Origin: an uncultured Bacteroidales bacterium
GTDB taxonomy: Bacteria; Bacteroidota; Bacteroidia; Bacteroidales; F082
NCBI GenBank assembly: GCA_900317155.1
Contig: ONFO01000005.1
Coordinates: 1-64,000, forward strand
Reading direction: 5' to 3'
Length of the DNA stretch: 64,000 bases
The position numbers were made by a program, and so were the translations under genes. This document shows positions 1 through 9,050 of the stretch, one piece after another (position 1 is the stretch's first letter; each line of letters begins with the position of its first letter). The notes under the pieces were generated by a model that saw nothing but the letters and a program-made list of their open reading frames with translations, was not told the origin of the DNA and ran no database searches.

Positions 1-1
1 C

Positions 2-205
2 CCGACCAATGGTGTTTTGTTTGTAGAGACGCGATTAATCGCGTCTCTACCAGACCAAACATACCGTATCACCAATCTGATGGGTCAAACCGTCCTTTCC
101 GGCAATATTAATGCTGAAACCCAACAAATTAATGTTTCGTCATTGCCTCAAGGCATGTATTTCATTACCTTTGCAGGCGAGACACGGAAATTTGTGGTGC
201 GTTAA
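2..205 (+). CDS. C-terminal end of a T9SS-secreted protein (cut by left window edge)
   Basis: Only the last 67 codons are in the window; the frame is open to the left edge, so the ttg at 17 is not a start. The visible part is a type IX secretion sorting domain: a PTNG stub of the usual YPNPTNG linker, then a beta-rich tail with ITNLMGQ, SSLPQGMYF and a final RKFVVR. Such tails direct export across the outer membrane and are removed on arrival. The last 45 residues and the bases after the stop nearly match those of the next gene (241-3108). A perfect 28-bp palindrome at 23-50 is read in frame inside the linker, coding for VETRLIASL. The function of the missing N-terminal part cannot be told. 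Confidence 0.85.
   Translation, partial: PTNGVLFVETRLIASLPDQTYRITNLMGQTVLSGNINAETQQINVSSLPQGMYFITFAGETRKFVVR
23..50. repeat. Perfect 28-bp palindrome (REP-like) inside a coding sequence
   Basis: The sequence GTAGAGACGCGATT is followed directly by its exact reverse complement. A diverged relative (gagacgcgataaatcgtgtctc) lies at 11758-11779 between thyA and folA, so this is a dispersed repeat. Here it sits in frame in the linker of a T9SS sorting domain without breaking it. Confidence 0.85.
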
Positions 206-240
206 TCGCGGTAAAAGATAACAATCAAAAACATACAACT

Positions 241-3108
241 ATGAGAAGATTAGTATTAACTTTAGCAATTTTAGCTGGCTTCGCCCTTGGTGGCGTGGCG
301 CAAAATGTTTGGAAGCCTATCGATATGAACGGCGAGTTTCTTGGCGTCTCAGCCGACGGCAGTATTTTCAGCAATTGGGGCTATAGTGGCCTCCATCGCT
401 CGCAGGATGAAGGCGCGACATGGGAATTAAACTATGATTTGAGTTATGTCAATTCAAAACATTTCATCATCAATGACAATGATCGCATCTTCATTTTTAA
501 TCAAAACAACTATCGACTCTATTATTCTGACGACAATGGCGACACTTGGCAAGAGCAGGCGTCAGGCATCTCCACCAATTGGGTAGAGGGAATGTATTCG
601 CTTTCAAACGACACCATCGTTATGGTCAACAACGAAAAGTTTTTCTGGACCTTGGACGGCGGCGAATCGTGGAACGAGACCAACATCAGTTTCCTGCAAG
701 ACATGGTTTTCACCAGCATCCTCGCTGACCATGAGGGAAATGTTTATATCAGCATAACCAATGCGGTTCCTATTTATGAATTAGGCATATATACCGCAAA
801 TTTCAATGACATTGAAAACTGGAATTGGCTGCTCGCAGGTGCTATGATTTACCACATGGAGCTGGATCCCGAAGGCAATGTGGTGGCTGGCGGTTACGGA
901 CATTACCAGCAGCAACAAGGCTTATATCTCGTTCCTGACAGGCGGTTCACGATTGCTGACAACGGAATTGTCTATGACCTTCACAATGTGGGCGATGATT
1001 ATTACGATTACACAGTGTTACGCTATTCAGCCGACCACGGTGAGACTTTCTATGAATACGGCGAGGCACTGCCACTCTATTCACCTGCCCCGGGGGGCTT
1101 AGGTGACGGCTCCATTTATAAAGGTCGCGACGGCCATTTGTATTTTGGCGGTCATGGTGTTCGCATGAAAAGCGTATTCAACACCAACGACATCCATTAC
1201 ATTGAAGGCGAGGTTGTTGCGACAGAAAATCCTTATGTAGGCACTACGCCCGTTTTTACCCAATGGATGGCCATTAGGACTGCTGAAAACCATGATTACT
1301 ATGTCACGGTGGATGGCTTCCGTCAAAACCCATGGGAGGAGGAGCGGCTTGTCGTGCGTTATGACACCATTCCCGTAGGTACGGTCATTGGCGCATTTGG
1401 AACCATCAAACAGATGTCGGATGATGAGGTTAATTACTTTGATGTGATTGATATACAACAAACCTCAGCTCATTATTACGATGCCATCACTGCGATGCTT
1501 GATCCTACAAATGATAAAGTACTTTTTCAGACTCCAAAACCTCCCTATCAGACGTATTACATAACCATCGATGGGGAACAACAAAACTGGCCGTTGGTCT
1601 TCAATGGGGTGACCTATGACAATTCCGACCTGCAAACTTTCATCGGGCATTGCGGTATCCAGACAGATTCATACGGAAACCAGTTTCTTGGTATGGAACT
1701 AAATGATATTCAATCATTTATAGATTGTGATATCATTTATAATGGCACAATCACCACAAATTTTCAAGAACCGATATGTCTTACATTACCTTGTGAAGAT
1801 GAGCATGTCTTAACAGTGATAGGTCCTCCAGATTGGGTTAATCCGAACACACCCTATTATCCGACCCACAACGGTTTCCTTTATCGCGACACCTACATCA
1901 ACAACGACATTTTCAGGGAAAACATGCAGGTCGTTGTCAAAGGCATTCAGCATGATCATTTTGACATCCGTGGTTGGAATGCGATAACGTATGAATTGGT
2001 AGAGATAGACACCGATGAAGAAACCACTTTAACTGGAACCGTTGAAATGGCTCCCATGCCTTATACCTCCTATATACCAGTGCCTGGACTAGCGCTAGCC
2101 TTCGTATCGAACGGAAAGACATATTATCTCGACAATCAACATGATTATTATGACAATTATTTCATATTGGACAACGACACCATCTATGAAGGTCAGGAAA
2201 TCACGGCGACATTTACTTCAAAAATGCTGATTGATAACGGTTTGAATTTCTATTATCGAATCAATATCACCGAAGCCGAAGTTTTGAATCCAATCCTTCC
2301 TTCTGGTGCCGAATGGTACTACGAAATCCTCAACGAGAACGGCAGCATCACCTACCAATACATGTATCAGGCTGGCGACACCATTATTCAAGACGAGCCG
2401 ACACATATCCTCGTGAAAATCAACACGCTTTACGACAAGGATTTGATTGAAGAGATAACGCACGAGTATGTCTACGAGCGCGACGGCAAAGTGTATTGGT
2501 GGAACAAGACCTTGGAAGAGTTTACCGTGCTATATGACTTCTATGCCCAAGTAGGCGACAGTTGGACGATTAAGGTCGGCACGGAAAGCCTCATCATGCA
2601 CGTCAATTCGGTGGAAACCGTTGAATACGAAGGCAAAACCTATAGGATGCTGCATGTCAGCGACGCGGACGACTACTTCAGTGGCGACATCGTGTGCGGC
2701 ATCGGCCACCTGACGAGTTTCTTCCCCGAGCGGCTGATGAACAACGGCGACGGTCTGCGCGTGGAAGGTCTGCGCTGCTATTGGGTTGAGGACGAATTGG
2801 TCTTTAAACCCGGCGACGAGGACTGCGACGCGATTTATTCAGAGGTACACGGTGTGGAAGAAGATGGTCCTTCGACAGGCTCAGGGACCTTTACGGTTTA
2901 TCCTAATCCTACCAACGGCATTCTCACCATTCACCATTCATCATTTCGAATTCAGAATTCAGAATTCAGAATTACCAACCTGATGGGTCAAACCTTGTTG
3001 ACAGGCCAAATCACGGCCGAAACCCAACAAATTAATGTTTCGTCATTGCCCCAAGGCATGTATTTCATTTCCGTAGGCGATGTGACACGGAAATTTGTGG
3101 TGCGTTAA
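241..3108 (+). CDS. T9SS-secreted protein with BNR/Asp-box-like repeats
   Basis: 955 residues. Residues 1-20 are a signal peptide (MRRL, hydrophobic core, cleavage near GVAQ). The N-terminal third contains S/TxDxGxTW Asp-box motifs (SQDEGATW, SDDNGDTW, LDGGESW), the mark of sialidase-like beta-propellers, but I see no sialidase catalytic set, so enzyme activity is not claimed. The middle 500 residues are not recognised. Residues about 885-955 form a T9SS sorting domain (VYPNPTNG to RKFVVR), predicting export to the cell surface or medium. The linker of that domain is built from repeats: a REP-like GGTCC...GGACC element and a 7-bp tandem repeat. The start ATG at 241 follows 35 bases after the previous stop, so the two genes may share a transcript. 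Confidence 0.8.
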   Translation: MRRLVLTLAILAGFALGGVAQNVWKPIDMNGEFLGVSADGSIFSNWGYSGLHRSQDEGATWELNYDLSYVNSKHFIINDNDRIFIFNQNNYRLYYSDDNGDTWQEQASGISTNWVEGMYSLSNDTIVMVNNEKFFWTLDGGESWNETNISFLQDMVFTSILADHEGNVYISITNAVPIYELGIYTANFNDIENWNWLLAGAMIYHMELDPEGNVVAGGYGHYQQQQGLYLVPDRRFTIADNGIVYDLHNVGDDYYDYTVLRYSADHGETFYEYGEALPLYSPAPGGLGDGSIYKGRDGHLYFGGHGVRMKSVFNTNDIHYIEGEVVATENPYVGTTPVFTQWMAIRTAENHDYYVTVDGFRQNPWEEERLVVRYDTIPVGTVIGAFGTIKQMSDDEVNYFDVIDIQQTSAHYYDAITAMLDPTNDKVLFQTPKPPYQTYYITIDGEQQNWPLVFNGVTYDNSDLQTFIGHCGIQTDSYGNQFLGMELNDIQSFIDCDIIYNGTITTNFQEPICLTLPCEDEHVLTVIGPPDWVNPNTPYYPTHNGFLYRDTYINNDIFRENMQVVVKGIQHDHFDIRGWNAITYELVEIDTDEETTLTGTVEMAPMPYTSYIPVPGLALAFVSNGKTYYLDNQHDYYDNYFILDNDTIYEGQEITATFTSKMLIDNGLNFYYRINITEAEVLNPILPSGAEWYYEILNENGSITYQYMYQAGDTIIQDEPTHILVKINTLYDKDLIEEITHEYVYERDGKVYWWNKTLEEFTVLYDFYAQVGDSWTIKVGTESLIMHVNSVETVEYEGKTYRMLHVSDADDYFSGDIVCGIGHLTSFFPERLMNNGDGLRVEGLRCYWVEDELVFKPGDEDCDAIYSEVHGVEEDGPSTGSGTFTVYPNPTNGILTIHHSSFRIQNSEFRITNLMGQTLLTGQITAETQQINVSSLPQGMYFISVGDVTRKFVVR
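2866..2889. repeat. REP-like element (GGTCCTTCGACAGGCTCAGGGACC type) in coding sequence
   Basis: An imperfect palindrome of 24 bp read in frame as GPSTGSGT just before the YPNPT motif of the sorting domain. A shorter relative (ccttgagcttgtcgaagg) lies at 40885-40902 inside another gene. Confidence 0.7.
2948..2973 (+). repeat. 7-bp tandem repeat (gaattca, 3.7 copies) in coding sequence
   Basis: Three full copies of gaattca plus gaatt lie in the linker of the T9SS sorting domain, coding for RIQNSEFRI. The unit is not a multiple of three, so gain or loss of one copy would shift the frame and remove the sorting tail. Confidence 0.8.
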
Positions 3109-3118
3109 TCGCGGTCTC

Positions 3119-3188
3119 GTAGGGCTGTCACACCGTGGCAGCCGCACGCTGAAACGGCACAGCGGCTGCCGTGGTACGACAGTCCTAC
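3119..3188. repeat. Long imperfect palindrome
   Basis: Arms of 27 bases (gtagggctgtcacaccg... and its complement ending ...gacagtcctac) match at 22 positions; the five differences are transitions that would still allow G-U pairing in one of the two RNAs. The loop is about 16 bases. It follows the stop of the + strand T9SS gene and resembles a REP/BIME unit. Confidence 0.75.
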
Positions 3189-3202
3189 AGAACAGTACAA
3201 AA

Positions 3203-3245
3203 AAATTCCCCCAAGCTTCCGACACGCGGTTTCTTGGGGGAATTT
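3203..3245. terminator. Bidirectional terminator between T9SS gene and hppA
   Basis: A 13-bp perfect stem (aaattcccccaag / cttgggggaattt) with a 17-base loop, flanked by A and T runs, between two convergent genes. Confidence 0.8.
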
Positions 3246-3265
3246 CTATGTCTACAATACTGTGA

Positions 3266-5458
3266 TTACAGCAAGTGGCAAGTGACAGTCAGACCAGCCA
3301 TCACGATGCTCACCATGCTCATCAGCTTGATGAGGATGTTCAGCGAAGGACCTGACGTATCCTTGAACGGGTCGCCAACGGTGTCGCCAACGACGGTAGC
3401 CTTGTGGTTCTCAGAACCCTTACCACCGAAGTTACCTTCCTCGACATACTTCTTGGCATTGTCCCAAGCACCGCCCGAGTTGGCCATGAAGACAGCCAAG
3501 ACGAAGCCCGTGCTCAAACCACCGATCAACAGACCGAGGACACCTGGAACACCCAGGATGACACCCGTCAGGATCGGGACAAGGATGGCGAGGATGGAAG
3601 GCACCAACATTTCGTGTTGGGCACCCTTTGTGGAGATGGCCACGCAACGTTCGTAATCAGGTTCGGCCTTGCCTTCAAGGATACCTTTGATGGTGCTGAA
3701 CTGACGGCGGACTTCCTCCACCATCTTCTGAGCGGCGCGACCCACAGCGTTCATCGTCATGCCGCAGAACACGAAGGCCATCATGGCACCAATGAACACA
3801 CCCACGAGAACGACGGGGTTCATCAGGTTGACGTTATAGGCATTCATGAAGTCGACCAAAGTGGCCTTGGCAGCATCTATACCGTTCGGCAGGGCTTGAC
3901 CCACACGGATGAGGGCCAACTTGATTTCCTCAACGTAGGAAGCCAACAGAGCAAGAGCCGTTAAAGCAGCGGAACCGATAGCGAAGCCCTTACCAGTAGC
4001 AGCGGTAGTGTTGCCGAGAGCATCCAAAGCATCGGTGCGGTGACGCACTTCAGGATCGAGACCACTCATTTCGGCGTTACCACCGGCATTGTCGGCGATA
4101 GGACCGTAAGCGTCGGTAGCCAGCGTGATACCCAACGTGGAGAGCATACCCACGGCAGCGATACCGATACCATAAAGGCCTAATGACAGGTTTTCAGGCG
4201 TCAAAGCGATATGGAAACCATTGGCGCAGAGATAAGCCAAAATGATTGCGAAGCCCACAGTCACCACAGGGATTGCGGTAGAGAGCATACCGAGACCCAG
4301 ACCAGAGATAATCACTGTGGCAGGACCCGTCTTCGAACTCTCGGCCACCTTTTGGGTGGGCTTGTAGCTCTGAGAAGTATAATATTCCGTTGATTTACCG
4401 ATAATCACACCAGCCAGCAGACCGACGACCACCGACAAGGAGACTTGCCACCATTGGTTGGTGTCGGTGCCAAACAGCCAAGCAAAAATGCCAAACGTTG
4501 CAGCTGCGATCAAGATAGCGGCGGTGTTGGTACCACGGCTCAATGCGCCAAGCAACTGTTTCATGCCAGCACCTTCATTGGTCTTCACAAGGAAGATACC
4601 GATAATGGAAAGGAGCACGCCCACAGCGGCAATCAGCATGGGAGCGAACACGGCTCTGTACTGCATGCCTTCGACAGCGGAAGTGGCGAAAGCGGAAGCA
4701 CCCAAGGCCATGGTAGCCAAGATAGAACCAGCGTAAGATTCATAAAGGTCGGCACCCATACCAGCCACGTCACCGACGTTGTCACCAACGTTATCAGCGA
4801 TGGTAGCAGGGTTACGCGGGTCGTCTTCAGGGATGTTGTACTCGGTCTTACCAACGAGGTCGGCACCAACGTCAGCAGCCTTGGTGTAGATACCGCCACC
4901 CACACGGGCGAACAAAGCCTGCGTGGAAGCACCCATACCGAAGGTCAGCATGGTTGTGGTGATGATGACCAAGTGGTCTTCGACCCCGATGAAGTGGTCA
5001 AGCACGAGAAACCACACAGACACGTCGAGCAGGGCGAGACCCACCACGACGAGACCCATGACAGCACCCGAACGGAAAGCCACTTTCAAGCCGCTGTTCA
5101 ATGACTTACGAGCAGCATTAGCGGTACGAGCCGAGGCATAGGTGGCCGTCTTCATGCCGAAGAAGCCAGCCAAGCCCGAGAAGAAACCACCTGTCAGGAA
5201 GGCGAACCACACCCATTCGTTCTGCAAGTCGAACACACTCATTACGCCGAAAATAACGGCCAAGATGGCAAACACAATAATCACCACCTTGTACTGCTGC
5301 TTGAGGTAAGCCATGGCTCCCTTACGGACATGCGCAGCGATTTTCTTCATCAAGTCCGTACCTTCGTCTTCTTTCATCATCTGTTTGAAGAAGATGAAAG
5401 CGAATGTCAGCGCCAACACAGAGGCGACCAACACAATGTAAGGAATACTGTTAATCAT
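3266..5458 (-). CDS. hppA: Membrane-bound ion-translocating pyrophosphatase
   Basis: 730 residues, about 16 hydrophobic segments, full length for the family. It couples hydrolysis of pyrophosphate to pumping of H+ or Na+ across the inner membrane. The substrate signature DVGADLVGK is at residues 196-204, followed by EDDPRNPATIADNVGDNVGD; a second acidic cluster is near the C-terminus (GDTVGDPFKDTSGPS). The GNTTAA motif at about 482-487 has Ala where K+-independent enzymes have Lys, so this should be the K+-dependent type, which in Bacteroidota often pumps Na+; the ion cannot be settled by eye. The gene stands alone, with a terminator at 3203-3245 and a likely -7 box at 5537-5544. Confidence 0.97.
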   Translation of the reverse strand: MINSIPYIVLVASVLALTFAFIFFKQMMKEDEGTDLMKKIAAHVRKGAMAYLKQQYKVVIIVFAILAVIFGVMSVFDLQNEWVWFAFLTGGFFSGLAGFFGMKTATYASARTANAARKSLNSGLKVAFRSGAVMGLVVVGLALLDVSVWFLVLDHFIGVEDHLVIITTTMLTFGMGASTQALFARVGGGIYTKAADVGADLVGKTEYNIPEDDPRNPATIADNVGDNVGDVAGMGADLYESYAGSILATMALGASAFATSAVEGMQYRAVFAPMLIAAVGVLLSIIGIFLVKTNEGAGMKQLLGALSRGTNTAAILIAAATFGIFAWLFGTDTNQWWQVSLSVVVGLLAGVIIGKSTEYYTSQSYKPTQKVAESSKTGPATVIISGLGLGMLSTAIPVVTVGFAIILAYLCANGFHIALTPENLSLGLYGIGIAAVGMLSTLGITLATDAYGPIADNAGGNAEMSGLDPEVRHRTDALDALGNTTAATGKGFAIGSAALTALALLASYVEEIKLALIRVGQALPNGIDAAKATLVDFMNAYNVNLMNPVVLVGVFIGAMMAFVFCGMTMNAVGRAAQKMVEEVRRQFSTIKGILEGKAEPDYERCVAISTKGAQHEMLVPSILAILVPILTGVILGVPGVLGLLIGGLSTGFVLAVFMANSGGAWDNAKKYVEEGNFGGKGSENHKATVVGDTVGDPFKDTSGPSLNILIKLMSMVSIVMAGLTVTCHLL

Positions 5459-5536
5459 AAGATTGTTATTTAGTTAAACTTGTTTTGATTCGATAAACAA
5501 TGCCATTATGATATGATTTCAGCACTTTTGACGGGA

Positions 5537-5544
5537 CAAAGATA
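5537..5544 (-). promoter_or_regulatory. Probable -7 box for hppA
   Basis: TATCTTTG on the minus strand fits TAnnTTTG, 79 bases before the hppA start. No clear -33 TTTG is seen 18-21 bases upstream, so the call is tentative. Confidence 0.4.
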
Positions 5545-5604
5545 AGGACAAAATAAATTGAAATGAAAGTTTTTTACATAGTTTTTTTCCTAAAACCAAC
5601 TTTT

Positions 5605-5636
5605 TTTGCGCATTTCCCAAAAAGTCCCTACTTTTG
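5605..5636 (+). promoter_or_regulatory. Bacteroidota-type promoter for the bifunctional-nuclease gene
   Basis: TTTG at 5605-5608, a 20-base spacer, then TACTTTTG at 5629-5636, matching TTTG-N20-TAnnTTTG, about 97 bases before the start codon. Confidence 0.75.
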
Positions 5637-5732
5637 ACGATTGAAGGAAGAAGGCATTGCTTTGAAATAGATACTTTATTATCAATCATTTAGCAGAGTA
5701 ATGTCCTCTCAGCCTTCCTAAAACAGACAAAA

Positions 5733-6320
5733 ATGAACAAAGTCAGTTTGGAAATCATCGGCTTGACCTACAGCGAATCCTCGACAGGGGCATACGTCTT
5801 GATTCTGGGCGACAAGAACTCGCAACGCCGTCTGCCCATCGTCATCGGGAGTGCCGAAGCCGAGTCCATTGCCGTGGGCATTGAAAAACACAAAAACGGT
5901 CGTCCCCACACCCACGACCTTTTCATCCGATTCGCCCATGAGTTCGGCATCGAAATCATGGAGGTGGTCATCAACCGCTTCCGCGACGGCGTCTATTATG
6001 CCATGCTGGTGTGCAAACAAGGCGACGACCTCACCATGGTCGATGCACGGCCTTCGGATGCCATCGCCATCGCCGTGCGCAAAGGTTGTGAGATCTATGC
6101 CTACGAGAGCGTGATGGAAGAGGCGGGCATCATTATGGAAGACATGGACAAAGAAAGCCCTGACGAAAACGAAGAAAGTACCATTAATAAAGGTGTAACC
6201 AAAACCAGCCTCGACCTGCTCGACCTTGAGACTCTTGAAGACCTGCTTCAAGAAGCCATCGACAATGAAGACTACCAAAAAGCGGCGCAGATAAGGGATG
6301 AGATTAATAGGAGGAAATAG
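5733..6320 (+). CDS. Bifunctional nuclease (BFN/DUF151) domain protein with UVR motif
   Basis: 195 residues. Residues 1-130 are a BFN (DUF151) domain: VLILGDKNSQRRLPIVIG near the start, an HDLF...F segment, and DARPSDAIAIAVR, the most conserved stretch of the family. Residues about 165-195 (LEDLLQEAIDNEDYQKAAQIRDEI) match the UVR motif of UvrB/UvrC, a helical hairpin used for protein contacts. Some plant members cut RNA and DNA; the role in bacteria is not settled. Soluble, no signal peptide. It has its own promoter at 5605-5636 and is followed by a strong hairpin before the transporter gene. Confidence 0.9.
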   Translation: MNKVSLEIIGLTYSESSTGAYVLILGDKNSQRRLPIVIGSAEAESIAVGIEKHKNGRPHTHDLFIRFAHEFGIEIMEVVINRFRDGVYYAMLVCKQGDDLTMVDARPSDAIAIAVRKGCEIYAYESVMEEAGIIMEDMDKESPDENEESTINKGVTKTSLDLLDLETLEDLLQEAIDNEDYQKAAQIRDEINRRK

Positions 6321-6342
6321 AAGCTGTTAGCTATAAGCAATA

Positions 6343-6390
6343 AGCCGTTAGCTATTAGCTTATTGGCTATCAAGCTAAAAGCTAACGGCT
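6343..6390. repeat. Long hairpin between BFN gene and transporter
   Basis: Two 19-base arms (agccgttagctattagctt and its complement with one mismatch) around a 10-base loop; more TTAGCT-type repeats lie just upstream. It could end transcription or be a dispersed repeat. Confidence 0.65.
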
Positions 6391-6455
6391 AAAAGCAAAA
6401 AACCATTTTTTTTGAATTTTAAATCTTTGAATCTTAAATCTTTAAATCCAACTAT

Positions 6456-7727
6456 ATGAAAGCAATCAAATTCAGACTTATCGTGATGAACTTCCTCATC
6501 TTTGCGGTGTGGGGAGCTTATCTTTGCTCATTGGGCATCTATCTCGGCCGTATAGGCATGGGTGCCAACATCGGCAAATTCTTCGCCATCCAGGGCATCG
6601 TTTCCCTCTTCATGCCTGCCTTGATGGGCATCGTGGCCGACCGCTGGATTCCAGCGCAAAAGCTATTGGGCATCTGCCATTTCCTTGCCGCCATCTTCAT
6701 GGCTTTGGCGGGTTACATGGGCTATAAATACGGCAGTGCGGTCAGTTTCGGACAATTGTTCCCGTATTATGCCATCAGCGTGGCCTTCTTCATGCCCACC
6801 ATCGCTTTAGGCAACTCCGTATCCTACAATGCCTTGAACCAAGCCGGTCTTGACACGGTGAAGGCCTTCCCTCCTATCCGTGTGTTCGGCACCATCGGCT
6901 TCATCTTGTCCATGTGGATTGTGAACTTCACGGGTTATAAGAACGGTTATGAGCAACTGTTTGTGTCGGCCGCATGGGGTATCATTTTGGCTATTTATTC
7001 GTTTACGCTGCCGAATTGCCCCGTCAACAAGAACGTGGAAAGCAAGTCGTTTGTCGACACCTTTGGACTGCGCGCCTTCTCTTTGTTCAAGGATGCCAAG
7101 ATGTGCGTGTTCTTCATCTTCTCTTTCCTACTGGGTATGTGCCTACAAGTGACCAACGGCTTCGCCACCCCATTCTTGGATGCCTTTGGCCAGTCGCCGG
7201 AATACGCCAACGCCTTTGCGGTGAAGAACAACGTGTTCTTGTCGTCTATATCACAAGTCTCTGAAACGCTCTGTATCCTTCTGATTCCGTTCTTCCTGAA
7301 GAAATTCGGCATCAAGAAAGTGATGCTCATTGCCTTCGTGGCTTGGGCTTTGCGTTTCTTCTTCCTCGGCGCTGGTAGTCCAACGGGCTTTGGCCTCGTA
7401 CTCTTCATCCTTTCGATGATCGTTTACGGTGTAGCCTTCGATTTCTTCAACATCAGCGGTTCGCTCTTCGTCGACCAAAACACGGACGAGAAGATCCGTA
7501 GCAGTGCGCAAGGCGTGTTCATGATGATGACCAACGGCCTCGGTGCCACCATCGGTTCGTTCTGTGCCCAAGCTGTCGTCAACCACTTCACCCTGGGCAA
7601 GACCAACTTCGATGAGCTGATGGCTGGTTGGTCATCGGCTTGGTATGTGTTTGCAGCCTTTGCATTGGTGGTTGGTATACTGTTTGCTTTCTTGTTCAAG
7701 TACAAGCACGAACCAGAGAAAGCGTAA
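6456..7727 (+). CDS. MFS transporter, nucleoside:H+ symporter-like
   Basis: 423 residues with 12 hydrophobic segments. The N-terminal pattern (MNFLIFAVWGAYLCSLGIYL, then GIVSLFMPALMGIVADRWI) is that of the NupG/XapB nucleoside symporter branch of the major facilitator superfamily; VFGTIGFILSMW is the matching fourth-to-fifth helix region. It would import nucleosides across the inner membrane. The start ATG follows AT-rich repeats of the aaatcttt type. The gene ends before a terminator hairpin at 7763-7787. Substrate range is inferred from family resemblance only. Confidence 0.85.
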   Translation: MKAIKFRLIVMNFLIFAVWGAYLCSLGIYLGRIGMGANIGKFFAIQGIVSLFMPALMGIVADRWIPAQKLLGICHFLAAIFMALAGYMGYKYGSAVSFGQLFPYYAISVAFFMPTIALGNSVSYNALNQAGLDTVKAFPPIRVFGTIGFILSMWIVNFTGYKNGYEQLFVSAAWGIILAIYSFTLPNCPVNKNVESKSFVDTFGLRAFSLFKDAKMCVFFIFSFLLGMCLQVTNGFATPFLDAFGQSPEYANAFAVKNNVFLSSISQVSETLCILLIPFFLKKFGIKKVMLIAFVAWALRFFFLGAGSPTGFGLVLFILSMIVYGVAFDFFNISGSLFVDQNTDEKIRSSAQGVFMMMTNGLGATIGSFCAQAVVNHFTLGKTNFDELMAGWSSAWYVFAAFALVVGILFAFLFKYKHEPEKA

Positions 7728-7762
7728 TAGTTTAACACTATCTCACTTTATGTGACTCACAA

Positions 7763-7787
7763 CCTCACTTCGTGAAGTGAGGTTTTT
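7763..7787 (+). terminator. Terminator of the nucleoside transporter gene
   Basis: cctcacttc-gt-gaagtgagg stem followed by TTTTT. Confidence 0.8.
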
Positions 7788-7790
7788 AAT

Positions 7791-7820
7791 AAAAATTGCA
7801 CTTCGCGAAGTGCAATTTTT
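7791..7820. terminator. Perfect 30-bp palindrome, terminator of the HNH gene
   Basis: aaaaattgcacttcg followed by its exact complement. It starts right after the stop of the minus-strand HNH gene and has T runs in both directions, so it can act on either strand. It shares the acttcg/cgaagt core with the hairpin at 7763-7782. Confidence 0.8.
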
Positions 7821-8945
7821 CTATTTCCCGCTTTTGTGTCGGTTGCAGTCGCGGCAGAGCATCTGGCAGTTTTCGGCAATAGTTCTACCGCCATCACACC
7901 ACGGCGTGATGTGGTCGGCTTCCATTTGCTCGATTTCAAAAGGCTTGCCACAGATGGCACAGATGCCGTTTTGTTTTTCGTAAACTTCGCGCTTGGTGTT
8001 ATCATCGAATGCGCGGATGCCAAGATGATGCTCGTCATGGTCGAAAACATAATGGAATATGCCTGATTTCTTCTGCACATCGGAGTCGGCCATAAGCTTC
8101 GAAACCTCTTGAGCGATGGCAGTAGCCGTGAGCGTCGTATCGTAGTATTGGTTGTAAAGGATACCCCAATCAACTGCTTTCATCTCTTTTTTATACTTGC
8201 GGCCAAACAGTTTCTCCACCCAATGAATCACATCTTGGAAATACTGCCAAAGTTGGTCGGCATCGGTATCGTGCTGATGTTCCGCCATATATTGTTCGAT
8301 GCTCTTTCCCTGCTTGTTACCAATCCATTTCAAGGCTTTCTCAAAATAATCCTGTCGGATGGGCGAACCCGACATGTAATCCGAGGCGATTCTGTATGCC
8401 ACGCAACCCGTCTTGGAGAAGCGACGTTTGGCTTGCGTCACCCATGGGCCTGAATAAATGGCGTTTCGGATTTCCTGTTCGGTCAGCTTTTCACCTGCAA
8501 TGTTGATGATGTTGAACCACTTCAGTTTCTCCTCATCGGTGCCGTTTTCGCAGATGTAGATTTGAAGCGGATAGTTCAAGATTCGCTCTTTCTGCGTTTC
8601 CGTGAGGTTATCCCAAGCGCAGAGGTTGCCCTCTATAATCATCATAAATTCGCCAGCGATAAACGAACAGATTGAAATGGTGCGTTGTTGACCGTCAAGC
8701 AGTTCGTACTCGATGCCATCGGCACCGTCAGTTTTCACCCAATACATAACGTTGAGCGGAAACTTGTTCCAAACGGTATCAATAACAGCGTTACGCTTTT
8801 TGTCATCATAGACAAACTCACGCTGATACTTGGGGCGGATATTCAGACGACCGCCGTAGCCCACGATGCCTTCTTCAGAGGCACTAAGGTCTTGATAGCC
8901 TTCCGCCAACTCGCGGATTTTGATTTCATGAAGTGTTATTTCCAT
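7821..8945 (-). CDS. DUF262-HNH endonuclease, GmrSD-like
   Basis: 374 residues. The N-terminal half is a DUF262 (GmrS/DndB-like ParB-fold) domain with the signature DGQQR at 84-88 and YQREFVY at 40-46. The C-terminal 55 residues are a zinc-held HNH nuclease: CAIC, ADHITPW with the catalytic His, NCQMLC and CRDC. This order is that of GmrSD-type enzymes, many of which cut modified phage DNA. It lies 105 bases downstream of an EcoRI-type adenine methyltransferase on the same strand, so the two probably form one restriction unit, an uncommon pairing for a DUF262 enzyme. A perfect terminator palindrome follows the stop. Confidence 0.88.
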   Translation of the reverse strand: MEITLHEIKIRELAEGYQDLSASEEGIVGYGGRLNIRPKYQREFVYDDKKRNAVIDTVWNKFPLNVMYWVKTDGADGIEYELLDGQQRTISICSFIAGEFMMIIEGNLCAWDNLTETQKERILNYPLQIYICENGTDEEKLKWFNIINIAGEKLTEQEIRNAIYSGPWVTQAKRRFSKTGCVAYRIASDYMSGSPIRQDYFEKALKWIGNKQGKSIEQYMAEHQHDTDADQLWQYFQDVIHWVEKLFGRKYKKEMKAVDWGILYNQYYDTTLTATAIAQEVSKLMADSDVQKKSGIFHYVFDHDEHHLGIRAFDDNTKREVYEKQNGICAICGKPFEIEQMEADHITPWCDGGRTIAENCQMLCRDCNRHKSGK

Positions 8946-8992
8946 AGTGGTATTCTTGTTTAGATTGTTATGTTTTCTTACCGGGGTGCTGC

Positions 8993-9010
8993 CGTAGGTC
9001 GCGACCTACG
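8993..9010. repeat. Perfect 18-bp palindrome (cgtaggtcgcgacctacg)
   Basis: It lies in the 105-base gap between methyltransferase and HNH genes, followed by a small gtccc-ttt-gggac hairpin at 9025-9036. It resembles a dispersed Bacteroidales repeat and could also shape the joint mRNA. Confidence 0.7.
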
Positions 9011-9050
9011 ATAAAGCGAGTATCGTCCCTTTGGGACAGGTTGACTGTTG

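Noticed and set aside
241-3108. Sialidase
   Set aside because: Asp-box-like motifs are present but no catalytic Arg triad or Tyr/Glu pair could be placed; Asp boxes are structural.
3404-5141. Several open frames antisense to hppA
   Set aside because: They are frame shadows of a strongly conserved gene and encode low-complexity His/Asp/Thr-rich strings.
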